From Ectocarpus siliculosus (taxonomy: Eukaryota; Sar; Phaeophyceae; Ectocarpales; Ectocarpaceae), in contig FN649729.1 of the NCBI GenBank assembly GCA_000310025.1, positions 4,097,857 to 4,138,993 on the forward strand: DNA of 41,137 nt, written 5' to 3'. How positions within the stretch are numbered: position 1 is the first letter of the stretch; every line of letters starts with the position of its first letter. A program made the position numbers and the translations under genes. This document shows positions 22,851 through 33,740 of the stretch, one piece after another. The notes beneath the pieces were generated by a model that was given only the letters and a program-made list of their open reading frames with translations, did not search any database and was not told the origin of the DNA.

Positions 22851-25800
22851 ATGAATGACGCATCGGGGTACGCCGGTGGTGCAGGGGGGTTTGGTGGAGG
22901 ATTTAGCATGCATGGCATGGGGGGAGCGGGGCGAGCAGGCATGGGGCAGGCGGGGGCAGGCGGCGGCGGCGGTCAGATGGTGAGGAAGGGGCCGTAGATA
23001 ATCGTTATTGAGCGCGGTTCTGAAGCGAGATGTCGGTCGCAAGGCAGCATACCCGCCACAGAGAGGCCTATGTGTGTGGGGGGGGATTTTGTTTCGCGTT
23101 GTTGAGATTTTTGCTTTTTCCAGAGGAAGGGCTCGTTGACTTGTTTCGCTTGTTGGGACCCTTGCGATAATCATGCGCACTTGGATGCGTGGCTCGTTGG
23201 CATTGCCTTGGTGTGCATGACTTGTCTTTTACATCATGTTCTACGGGATACTTGAAAGCCGGGCTTGCAGAGTCCCGCGCTGGCTGTCGCGGTGCCGTTG
23301 CGCTGTCCTTCTCCAATCGCCTATGTTGGTTTGGCACGTCAGTTGTACATTTCCAGATCAGCACCAAGCGCACGTACCGGTCGTTTTAGCACTGGCACCG
23401 CCGTTGTCGAGCTTGGCTCGAACCGTGCCACCGCCCATTCGCGGAAACACACCATCTTTTCCCGCATACATGTGCATGTACATGTCTTGCTCAAGCCATG
23501 ACACCAACCCTTGCGTCCTGTCTTTTCCTCTCCGCTTCTACCGTAAGCGATGCTCACCGTCGAGTACCGAAACACCATGCAGCTGACACTCTCGCTATGT
23601 TCACGCCAAACCACCACAAACCACCACGCGCACACTCCCCAACCAGCCGACAGCCTTCAGCACGCTATCAGCGAGAGCCGGAGGAGGCGCGCCCGGAGCT
23701 CTCGGAATGCCGGGAGCAGCAGGAGCAGGAGCAGGAGCGGCGACTGCGGGCGGAGCGCACGGCCAAGCCCTCGGCGGGGCCGGGGGCGGCGGCGGCGGCG
23801 GCGGCGCAGCGGGAGGCGGTAACGGCGCGGCGGGCGGGGCCGGCGTTGCCCAAAGAGAAGGGGGTGCAGGTGGCGGCGGCGGCGGCGGTATGTACATGCA
23901 ACACCCGGCGGCACCGGGGGGAGGAGCAGCAGCAGCAGCAGGTCAACGGGCGATGCAGGACGGCATGCCTTACCCGGCGACGGACTTGCTCTCAACTGTC
24001 GGCAACAACAAGGGTAAGTGAGGAGTGAGGAGCCGTCGTTGTTGGCTTGGCAACAACATGCGGACCGGTGATGTGTTTGGTGTTCTGGGATGCTTGAGTC
24101 GAACGTCAATGCCCCCCTTGGGCGATTGTTGATCTCTAGGATACGAACCACGTTGGCCAAGACATAACTTGTCTTGTTTCTTGGCAGTGTGGACGTGAAA
24201 TTCTGGTGTGGTTTTTTTGGGAGTCCTTCATCGCTGTAAGGAAAGCACCCCCACCAAAACCACAGAGTCATGAACATGTTTCGGGAACGGAAGGGCTTCG
24301 CGGAGGGTGGACGTGACGCGAATCATCACAACTTTCATGCGGCGCGTTTTTTGTCTCACGGTGTTACGTTTTATAGATGCGTGCATGCTGAGTCAGAACT
24401 CCCGCGTGGCAATCGTTGCAGGCGTTGTAGCCATTTTAGGCGTTTTTCCCGTCACCTTTTACGAAGATGGCTGTTGCAAGTCGAACGGCAGAGAAGAGGG
24501 GTTCCGGCGAAAATCTTGGTGCAGTCGGCGCAAGAGTGCTGAATCGCTTTAGTTTGTTTCGGTGCCGTACTGCGGTGGCGTTCCTGGTGCGTCAGGCTGC
24601 CCTGGGTGCTGGCGTAATTAAATACGTGGACGTATCGTATACCCTGTTGCTGTACTACGGGTGTGTTCCTGGTGGAATCGTGTCCTGGCTGGTTTGGGTG
24701 CTGGCATCATAAGATGTGCGGACGTATTCCTTTGCCGGATGGGATAGAAGAGATCCTGATTTACTCGTGTCAGGCTTCCCTGGCTGATGAGGTGCTGGCA
24801 TCACTTGACATGCGGGCTATTTACTTTCGCAGGATGGGATAGCAGTAGATGTAAATGAGATCCAGATCTCATTGGCAGGTGTTCCCAGTCGGACGAGGCG
24901 GTACGGGCTCGTTTTTTGTTGTCGTTTTCGTCTGTTTTTGGAGGCTTCCCTTCCTTGTGTGCTTGCTCGTCCCGCTCTCTCAATCAATGACGCACTGCGT
25001 CGGGCCTCGTGGGATGTCTTCGATGAGGACCTTTGAGACCTCTCTGGTTGACTCCACCTCTCTCTTGTTTCGCCATTTGGACACCTCTCTCGGTTGCCTA
25101 CACGTCTGTTTAATGACGCATTTTTAAAACCTCTCTGTTGTCTGCACGACTCTGTGTGGGGCACTTTTGTCGACCTGACGATTCTCTGACTGCATGCCGA
25201 ATTGACATCCATAACGTTGGTCAGGTCTTGCCCAAGTCGGTTCATTTTCCGTTTTGTACCGTTTTCCACAGATGCTGCTCCCAGCGTCTATTTCCCCGCA
25301 CCACGCCACGTCTCTGAAGCTCCAGATTGCGTTCGTAAGATCGGGCTGCCTCGATCCGGACCTCCTCCACACGCCCCTAATCTCCCACGACGACACGCCC
25401 ATTCTCCCAAGCAGGCGCAACAAATATGGCATCCCAACGCCTGAACGCGGGGCAGCTCGCGATGGACGGAGCAGGGGCGGGCCTAACCCCGTTCGGTGGC
25501 GGCGGCGGCGGCGGCGGCGGCAATGACCTTGGCGCGCATGGCCTCGGGGGAGGCGGTGCGGCGGCGGGTAATGGCGGCGTGAGCGGGCTGGGGGCCGGGC
25601 TCGGCGGGGGTGCGCCTGGCGGACACTCTTCTCTGTCCTTTGACATGAAGGTAAATGGTCACCCATTGTACAGCAGTATATCCAAACACGAGGGGGTGCT
25701 CCCTTAGGGTCAACCAAGACTTGCACCGAAAGGCCTCTTTTACGGCTACAAGGACACAACGCCTAGGGGACACGTGCGCTACTCTTGTGTATGTAGCGTT

Positions 25801-28800
25801 GTGGATCCCGCGTGGATGAGAGGGTTGAGTTGGGGTCGGGGTGCGGATAGTGTAGTGCACGTGGCGGTGCATTGCCCGCGCGCGGAAGGTAGGAAGGTGG
25901 AGAGAGTTACAAGAGCTCGCTAGGCGCCTTGGACCGTTGACAGTGGGGCATGGGGGTGCTCAAGGAGAAGATGAGGAGTGTGCACTAGTTGTCGCAAGGA
26001 ATGTGCTTGTCCTCGTCGTACACTGGCATTAAGGTGGTAAACGTTGTTCGTGTCTGAACACCCTCCTCTTTTGTGATTGCCCTGTCTTGAGCGGGAAATG
26101 CGCACGGGGGCTTGGATTAGGCAGGAAGATCATGGCTCCATCCTTCGACATAGACGGCGTAAAATATGCACCGGAGTGTGTTCTTCCAAGAGGAATATTA
26201 TGTGCTAATATAATAGATTTACCCTCCGACCTCATTGGTTCCACGAGACGGAGACATGGAAAAATGTAGCATGTATTCAGTTCGCCACGAAAGACTCTTC
26301 TCTCCTTAGGTTTCAGATTCATTGGGATGTGTGGAAACCCAAATAGGAAGGGGGAGACACCTCTGCTGGATGCTGGGCGTATGCTGCTCAAGTTTTCGTC
26401 CCGAACGATGAGTCAGCCGTCGTGCTCACGTATCTCCCCATCCCCCCCCCGGTTTCTGTTTCCCACCCCCAAACGTGCCGCCCGCCGCGACCAATTGTTG
26501 GCCCTGTACTGGATGGGATCGGGCGTGTTTTTCAGGAGTTCCCCGCCCTTGGCAGTGGCATGGCAAACCTCAACTTGGGGGGAGGCGAAGAGGGATACTC
26601 TCGACAGGTAGATATACTGCTGTACAGCAGTATGGTCTCGTCGGCTATTGTCTGTGTCGACCCTCTGTCGGCGTTGTTGTTTCTGCAGGGATCAGAGTGT
26701 AGTTGGTTGTCTCGGCCCTGTGTCGAGCGTTGTTTTCGTGTCCGTGGGGGCCAGATAAGTGGTGGGAGGAGAGGATTGGGGAACGATCATGTCTGTGGCT
26801 GCTGCCAGTTTGCTGTTGCTGCTCTTGTTGTTGTTTGTCAAGCGTTTCTGCCAGGGAACAGCTCTCGTCTATGACCGCTCTGTGTCGTATCTTAAAAATG
26901 CCTCGGGTACTGCATGTATATTTGCATCTATGTATGTATGTAGTGTTGCCGGTCGAAGTCGCCGTGTGATGCTACGGACGCCAAGGCCTGAGATAGAATT
27001 GTGTTGTGTTCGGTGTAGGACGGCGATGATCTAGGATAACAAACCTTTCGACGTGAAATCTTCCGTGGCCTCGGCAGCATCGAAGTGACGACGCGATTAG
27101 TGTTACTCTTGCTGCATGCAAAACCGTGAAACCATCCTGCTGCTGCTGCTGCCGTGCCCGGCGCGCCGTACCTCCTCCGACCCTTGTGACGCGGACCAAC
27201 CCTTTCGACCATCTTCGTTGCTGTCGGTGCCTTGCGGTGCGGCGGGATCTCAACGATGGATCATGATGATGACGTCATGATGACGTATGTGATGGCGTCA
27301 TCCGATGTCTTCCGGGCAGGCCTACCGAGGCGAGCCGCAAGGATTCAGCATGCAGAGCGACGACTTCCCCGCACTGCCCGTGGCCGCTCCATCTGCAGCA
27401 GGTATGGTTGGGGGTTAGGCCCGCAGACAAAAGTCAGAGACAAGGGGGAGGGGGGTGCTCATGTATTGCATGCCTTAGGTGTTAGGCCAGGAGGAGGGGG
27501 CATGGAAAGAGAGGGAACACGATCGCTCGCTGTAGACGAGGAATTCTTGGGTGTAGACGCGGAATGAAGTGAACGAATGCATATCGTTAGTATGTTGGGT
27601 GGTGTTTGATGTCCTAGCCGATGTTCGCGTTGGCCCTGAGACACCATCCGGTTTGGTGGACCTTCTAGATATTGATTTTTTTTGTTGGACTCTTCCGAAA
27701 AAAACAGTGTTGGCCTGTAGATGGCTTTTAATTGTAGATGATCAACTTGACATCCTCAAAATAGACGCAGAAATGCTATGTGCCGTGAGGCGCAACATGC
27801 TGCAACGGTCAGTTCGACACTCCACCCGACACACAATCCCATGGCTCCGCCCCTCCCTGCTTGTGTCTGTTTTTCTTCTGGTGCTTCGTTTGTTGTCGCT
27901 TCGCGTGGCCGGCGGTGATTGGGCGAGACAGGCCCAACAGGCTCTTCGGCGCTTGGCGGAGCCACCTTCCACCCGCCCACGGCCACTGAGGGCATGGGCG
28001 CTGGGGCCTTGAGAGGAGCGCCAGGGCAGGTGGGTGATTTACTTCCGTCATTTTGCTTCCGTTTTCTGATGGCTGCAGGACCGTCTGTGTTGCACTTGAT
28101 GCGAATGATGTAACTCGCTGAATGTCATGGTCGAAAACGACCGGTTTCTCATCTCCAGGCTGCTTGCTCATTGCCCAAGGCATGAATTGTTGCATTTCAT
28201 GACAAGCCAGTTGGCCGCTCTCCAGTTGGAGAGCTCTTGAAAATGGCTGATACGCCTGAGGGCATGGGTACACAGCTGCAAATATATCACACAGCACGCG
28301 CTTTTGTGCCCTGTGAACAATGTTCAATGTCGATGGCCGTCATGTGGCGGATTTCTGCGGCTTTTCAGTCGCTTTCCAAGTCCTATAACAGTAACAACCA
28401 TCTTCCAAGGGCGACAAGGGGGTGGCATCACGAAGGAAGATTAAGATTCACGATTTTGAGTGCTGGGCTTGTTTCCAACACTGACTCTCTGTCTCCACTT
28501 TTTACGTCAGCCTTGCCTCCTAGTAGTGACTGGCGTGTTTGGGGCTACGTTAAAGCTCAGGTTCACCCAGGTACTCCTCCTTTTCATGTTTGGACGCGCG
28601 TTCCTACTTGTTCGTTTCTCTACACAATTTATGTCTAAAACACCAAAGCACGATCACGCTGCAATGCATGGTATCACTATGTCCTCGTTCGGCTCTCGCC
28701 ACGGCTGCGAAAACTAGCGATAAGCCCAGTATCCAGCAGGTTTTTCTCCCACCCACTAAAAGACTTCAACACATCTCCTTCGACTGTGGTTATATCTCGA

Positions 28801-31800
28801 ACGGGTAGCCTTATCTTAGTGATCGTATGCAGATATTTCGAATATTTTGAACAAGCGGCTTTTTTTTTTTGTTTTTCTTTCAGCCAAGGCCAATGGGGCC
28901 GGGAATCGCGGGTGGCCCCACCGCAGCGGCAGTAGTGGCTGCGAGCGAGGGGAAGGCGAAGAAGTACGGGCTGCTGGGCTTGCTGGGGGTCATCCGAATG
29001 ACAGATCCAGATCTCAACACCCTGGCTTTGGGATCGGACCTCACGACGGTGGGGCTAAACCTTGACAGCGCAGAGGTGAGAATTGACTCTGTCTATTCTT
29101 TGTTAGCGTGTGTCTTTCAGTGTGTCATCGACCGCAGGAAGCGGCTGGCCAAATGAAAAGAGGCCAGTGTCAGTGAGGCTGAAAACTTGTAAATTCTTCG
29201 AAGGCAATGATTTAGAACCCTGTGAAGAGGCGTCGTGGGGGAGCCTAAAACTAGATGCACTCTCCGGACTTTTTGTGCTGTGTTTTATTGTAGTAGACCG
29301 CACTAACCGGCTGACGAATGAATATATATATATATTTTCTCAGTGTGGCTAACAAATGAAAAACGCTTCTAAGGCCATGGTCTGGTCTGGGGTCCTATGT
29401 GTGTTGGGGTATTTCTTTGGCTGGCATCGACCGGGCTAGCCGGCTAATCAATAAAATCACGTCCGAGTTTTAGTGGGAAAGACGTACTATAGTAAATAGT
29501 GGTATATAGTAGTCACGCGAGTGTTTCCACGTCTTCTCGGTCAAGCATGGTTCGGAGTTTTGGAGATGAAGGAGTGGATGGGTTGTTGCTGTTGTTGTTG
29601 TTGTCTTCACATTAAAAATCGGTCCGATCTCTCTCTACCCAGTGCACTGTGATGAACATGGCTGTCGTGACATACAGCAATGCATGCGCCTACAAGGCGG
29701 CCTTTGTGACAGTACATGTCTATTAGACTTTTTTGTGCCTGTTGGGTGTTCGACTTGTCATGAAACATATTTTCCTGATATTCCCCCAGGAAGGTTTATT
29801 TGTATATCGACAGACCTTTTGAGAAATATGCTGCGGGAAGATCATAATTTGATGATAATTCCTGTAGCAGAAGGTTTAATTGTTGGTCGACGGAACTTTC
29901 GAATATATGCCGAGGGAATACAAAAACAATTTGATAACCCGATTTCACACTTTTGTTCTCCCTTGCTTGCTCGTGGCTGGAGGAAGGTTTGAGTGTTTAC
30001 CGGCGAACCTTTTGATAATAGGTGGATCTAATAGCTTGATTTGCACGCTTCTCTCTCCCCTGCTTGCTTGTGGGGGCGCGAACAGGTGTTGTACGCGTCG
30101 TTCGCGAGTCCGTGGGCAGAGGAGCCGGCGACACCAGAACCCCAGTTCACCCTTCCGTCGTGCTACTACCTACAGCCCCCGCCGTTGAAACCTATGCACT
30201 TGAAGAACTTCCAGCTCGAGACGTTGTTCTACATCTTCTACTCTATGCCGCAGGACGTGTTGCAGGCGAGTTCTCTCTTACTATAGTTCGTCGTCTTGAT
30301 TTGTTTTTCCGATGTGTGCTCCGGATGGTAAGAGTTTTGTTGCGAGTGCTGCAGAGGGGAAGGAAGCTACCCGCTCTTGTAAGGGTCTCGGTGTCGTATG
30401 TTTCATACCAACACCGACACTCAGTTTTCACCCCCCCCCCGCCTCTTGCATGCTCTGTCCTCTCGAGGACGTGTGGTCAATGGTCTAGTCGCTAAGGCAT
30501 GCAAAACATGAGAGAGTGCGCCCCCCCCCCCCCCCCCCCCTTTCCCCCCAAGTTTCCTTTTGTTTTTCCCTCCGACAGGGATACCCGGGGCAAGAGTTGC
30601 CCCCCCGCGAATGGGGGTTTCAATCCGTGGCGAAACTGGGGGTCAAGAGGGGCGGGGCCGCGGAAGGGAACGTGGCCCCCAACGGGGAAAATATCTACTT
30701 TGACCTTAACCAGTGGCAACCCCCGTTCTTCCCCGGGAACCTCCAAATAGAATGTGAGTCCAGCCCNNNNNNNNNNNNNNNNNNNNNNNNNNNNNNNNNN
30801 NNNNNNNNNNNNNNNNNNNNNNNNNNNNNNNNNNNNNNNNNNNNNNNNNNNNNNNNNNNNNNNNNNGTTTTTTTCCTCCCACCCCCCCCCCCCCTTTTTC
30901 CCCCCCCCCCCCCTTTTTCCATTTTTTTTCCTTTGGAGGAGGGGGGGCCAAGGGTTAAGGGGCAAAGGCAGCCAAAACAGGGGAGGGGGGCCCCCCCCCC
31001 CCCCCCCCCTCTTTCCTCCGATGTTTCGTTTTGTTTTACCATCCGACAGGCATACGCGGCGCAGGAGTTGCACGCCCGCGAATGGCGGTTTCAATCCGTG
31101 CTGAAGCTGTGGTTCAAGAGGGTCGGGCCCGCGGATGGGAACGTGCCCCCCAACGTGGAGTATATCTACTTCGACCATAACGAGTGGCAGCGCCAGTTCT
31201 TCGCCGGCAACGTCCAGATGATTGTGAGTCAAGCCCATCCCTAGCCAATCCTAACCCTCCATCCGTGCGGGATGATTGATTGCGAGTTGTTCGTGGCCCG
31301 CTGGTTGAGGGGGATCCGTCGTCTGCGTATCTGATTTCTGGCCTTCGAAGGGTTGGTGTTGCTCCGAATGAAGAGGTTTTGGAGTGGAAAGAGAGCGAGA
31401 GAGTGGTGCTGAAAGCTCTGTTTCAACATACACGTGTGTCGGGGGGGGGGGCACACTCATGTTTTGCGTATTAGACCATTGTATCTTCCACGTTTTTGTT
31501 TTGTCCTTTCACAAACACGACGAATTCACCTCTTTCCACAGACCGTAAGGCTGGGATAAAGTAACACATTTCTTGACGGTGGTGCATGACCAACCTGCGT
31601 TTATGTTATGCTACATGTACACCTCCACCTATTATTATTTTTGATGGTTCCGTCGTAGGGCTTGCATGACGTACAACGGCCGGGCAGTATATCTGTAACC
31701 GTTCTTGATACTGCAGCAGGCCGGACGTACATCACACCCTCACCACATGCGTCGCTCAGATTTCTTCCGACGCACCAGCAGCGACCAGGAAGGACTTGTT

Positions 31801-32165
31801 GGAAGGAAGTTGTGTGGTTGTTGGAACAGCAGTAGCGGCGGTGTGTCGGAGGCTGGAAGCCGACGTCTGTTGTCTGTTACATGGACGTGATACGAGCGAG
31901 TCCGAAATGCCAATTGTCCGCGCCATGCACAATCGAACGTTGCGCCGCACGGGTGGATGGCCATCACAAAGGTGTCTGTGTTGGTGGCATCCAACTTTAC
32001 TGTTTGGTTACTTGTCTGGCGTGTTCGATCTAACCGCCCGATTCTTCCCTGCCCGAATATTTTCTGTTTTTCTTTTTCGCGCGTGGTACTTGCTGCTGTA
32101 CCCCTCCCCAATTACAGCAGGTCTCCAATGGCCTGCTTACAGAAGAAGACATCCGGATCAAGTGA
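22851..32165 (+). CDS. CNOT2: CCR4-NOT complex subunit 2 (NOT2)
   Basis: NOT2 is a scaffold subunit of the CCR4-NOT deadenylase; its C-terminal NOT box pairs with NOT3/5 and docks on NOT1. Exons are 22851-22979, 23647-24013, 25415-25650, 26536-26607, 27320-27401, 27932-28029, 28884-29075, 30086-30265, 31050-31223 and 32121-32165, giving 524 aa, close to human CNOT2. Residues 1-245 are low-complexity Gly/Ala/Met. Two short family motifs follow: SFDMKEFPALG across exons 3-4 and FSMQSDDFPALP in exon 5. The NOT box runs from about 355 to 520 (KYGLLGLLGVIRM, DLTTVGLNL, FQLETLFYIFYSMPQD, then AYAAQELHAREW). The last exon, ending TEEDIRIK and TGA, was placed by phase and family likeness. Intron 8 has a GC donor and contains the assembly gap. 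A 5' exon may exist, since an acceptor-like CAG lies just before the start ATG. Confidence 0.94.
24575..24850 (+). repeat. Diverged tandem repeat in NOT2 intron 2
   Basis: Three loose units share CAGGCTnCCCTGG-like, GGTGCTGGCnT and GGATGGGATAG segments, at about 24590, 24685 and 24770. Confidence 0.5.
26614..26633. repeat. 20-bp perfect palindrome beside a NOT2 splice donor
   Basis: ATACTGCTGTACAGCAGTAT is self-complementary and begins 6 bp after the exon 4 end. The half TGTACAGCAGTAT recurs at 25667-25679, just after the exon 3 donor. Confidence 0.8.
27445..27488 (-). repeat. Poly-C-tailed dispersed repeat, partial copy
   Basis: On the minus strand it reads GGCCTAACACCTAAGGCATGC, AATACATGAGCA and a C-run. 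It lies in NOT2 intron 5. Confidence 0.7.
29120..29470. repeat. ~140-bp satellite, three units, NOT2 intron 7
   Basis: Cores recur near 29128, 29300 and 29428 (ATCGACCGGGCTAGCCGGCT in the last). The block AAGGCCATGGTCTGG at 29371-29385 matches 1935-1949 in DLST intron 4. Confidence 0.75.
29582..29645 (+). repeat. Dispersed repeat B, partial copy in NOT2 intron 7
   Basis: GTTGTTGCTGTTGTTG, then TCTTCACATTAAAAATCGG, GATCTCTCTCTACCCAG, matches the first half of the copies at 8429 and 14184. Confidence 0.55.
29788..30085 (+). repeat. Diverged tandem repeat containing the NOT2 exon 8 acceptor region
   Basis: AGGAAGGTTT-headed segments start at 29788, 29869 and 29981, with a shared ACCTTTTGA box. 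The block TTGATTTnCACnCTT, then CTTGCTTGCT, occurs at about 29935 and 30036; the second copy leads into the real acceptor. The region is AT-richer than its surroundings. Confidence 0.65.
30463..30540 (+). repeat. Poly-C-tailed dispersed repeat, copy in NOT2 intron 8
   Basis: TCGAGGACGTGTGGTCAATG, GTCTAGTCGCTAAGGCATGC, AAAACATGAG and a C20 run. The long C-run is the point where the assembly breaks. Confidence 0.85.
30579..30753 (+). other. Low-quality duplicate of NOT2 exon 9 (sequencing artefact)
   Basis: This aligns end to end with the real exon 9 at 31050-31223, including the CCGACAG acceptor and GTGAGT donor flanks. It has one extra base and about 30 substitutions. Most substitutions turn a base into its neighbour (GCACGCC read as GCCCCCC, AATGGCGG as AATGGGGG), as in poor Sanger reads after a homopolymer. 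It should not be counted as a tandem exon or a pseudogene. Confidence 0.85.
30767..30866. other. Assembly gap (100 N)
   Basis: A run of exactly 100 Ns, the usual placeholder for a gap of unknown size. Sequence on both sides duplicates sequence across the gap, so the true gap is probably negative. Confidence 0.99.
30867..31010 (+). other. Low-quality duplicate of 30400-30540
   Basis: This homopolymer-smeared stretch aligns base by base with 30400-30540. For example, GGCCAAGGGTTAAGGGGC here stands for GGTCAATGGTCTAGTCGC at 30474-30491, followed in both by the AAGGCA, CAAAACA and poly-C segments. It is the bad left end of the right-hand contig. Confidence 0.85.
31440..31482 (-). repeat. Poly-C-tailed dispersed repeat, partial copy in NOT2 intron 9
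   Basis: On the minus strand it reads CAATGGTCTAATACGCAAAAC, ATGAGTGTGC and C11. Confidence 0.8.
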
Positions 32166-33740
32166 TTCGAAGCGGGTTGGTCGAGTGACGTAGACACTGA
32201 TTCTCAGGTCGAAGAGGAGATGGGAGCCCTGCCGGAGTGCTTGCTTTCTCTCTCATCTGGTGCTTGTGTCGGTTACGCTTGTGTCCTGTGTTCCATGTTG
32301 TGGTCGTGCGTTTGTATCAAGCGGTGCGGTTGCAAGGTGGGGGGGGGGGGGGGAGGGGATGGATCGCCGTTGTCCCCTCCCTGTTCGGGAAAAGCGTCGT
32401 CTTTTTCCGTCGTGGTTTCCAAGAAAAGAAAGGCTTTGTGTGACAAGAAGTGAGTGAGTTGCCTCTGCTTGGGGTCTGTCTTGTGATCCCCGGCGTGGGC
32501 CCTGGCTGGTGTGTGATGTCGAAGTAGGAGACCCACCTCTCTTGGACTTTTGTTAATAGAGGCAGGAGCCCTTTCGTACTGTTAGCCTCCCCCCCCGCTC
32601 CACGAGGAGCGCCCTTTGCGCCGGTAGCTCCATCATCTGTGCAGAGCGAGCTTGCTAGGGCGAGCGGTCCGGGTGGGGACCCCACGGAGAGCTTCCATCC
32701 TCCTTCTAGAAGAAATGTTGGTTATTTGTGCTTACCGCGTCTCCGGTTTTGACGATTTTTGATGCGTCCTCTCTCTCGTCTGGAAGATGACGAGGTACGA
32801 GCAGCAGCGTGTCTTTTTTGTTGGCGAGGCGCGGATGGAGACGGGGGCGGCGGGCGGGTGATAGATAGTTTGGGCGGACAGGGCGATGAACTTTGTCTCC
32901 TGGGTGGTGGGAAATCTGTCGATCGATGTGCTGTGTCCCCTCTGTCTGTGGTGAATCACAAAGTGTGAACCTCCCTTGTTCTGATGATGTGGTCCCGCTG
33001 CTGCGCCGGCTGGTGTCCTGCATGGAATCGATCATTGTCGCGCTTGTGTTTGTCGCGGCTCTGCTAACAACCAAATTACAATCGCGCGCACCGTGCGGGA
33101 GGTGCGGGAAAGACTGCCCGAAGTGTGAGGGTGGGTGTCGCTACGGTCAGATTCGTGAGACGCTTCATCGTCGCTGCTTGGGCGGATTTTCACTGATTGT
33201 AACAGCAGTTTCATCTTGCTTCCGGCTTGACCATGACTACTGCTGTCGACCCAATCAAAGAGCTGTCCTATGCCAAACCTACGTACGTACGGCCAACATG
33301 ACACATCTGAAATACGTGGGCAGAGCGAGAGAGAGAGAGAGAGTCCCCCCCTCCCGCGCCCTCAGCGATCACCACCCTCCTGGTGACAGCAGCGGCACCG
33401 TTTCATCACTATCGAGGTGTTACAACAGGCTGTGACAACTCACATATGCATACAAATCCTTCGTTCATCACAATATCACAAGGACATGATGCGGTACGCG
33501 GTATTAAGGAAGAATAAAACACACACACAGAAAGACTACCATTCGAGATAAACCCACGGTCTGTACGCGGTACGCACACACATGAAGCGACGTGTGGACG
33601 GTTACAACCGCAATCCCGCCGCGTTTTTATTTTCCCGCGCACGTCGTAGTGCTGCGCAACGCACTCATCTCTGACGCGTATAGCGAGAGAAGTCACTTTC
33701 TAACCGAAGAAAAAACCTGGTCCCTTGCCTGTCATCTACC
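32166..33740. other. Intergenic region between NOT2 and CFAP161 (same strand)
   Basis: This 1.6 kb region holds the NOT2 3' UTR and CFAP161 promoter, a poly-G run at 32339-32352 and an AG microsatellite at 33328-33342. An open frame at 33022-33435 starts with a hydrophobic stretch and Cys pairs but resembles nothing known to me. Confidence 0.55.

Larger units (their letters stand above)
30266..31049 (+). other. GC-AG intron (NOT2 intron 8), with assembly gap inside
   Basis: The donor reads TTGCAG|GCGAGT and the acceptor CCGACAG|GCATAC. Joining gives MPQDVLQ-AYAAQELH, which fits the NOT-box family. The six donor bases are the same as in SmB intron 2. The stated length is inflated by the duplicated, unmerged contig ends. 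Confidence 0.85.

Noticed and set aside
25436-25650. Separate gene starting at the internal Met in 25426
   Set aside because: Phase and composition join this segment to NOT2 exons 2 and 4.
30516-30766. Tandem duplication of NOT2 exon 9 or a pseudo-exon
   Set aside because: The differences are homopolymer-smearing errors and the other gap flank shows the reciprocal corrupted copy, so it is a contig-end artefact.
32317-32685. 122-codon minus-strand frame after NOT2
   Set aside because: It crosses a poly-C/G run in the likely 3' UTR and has no family features.
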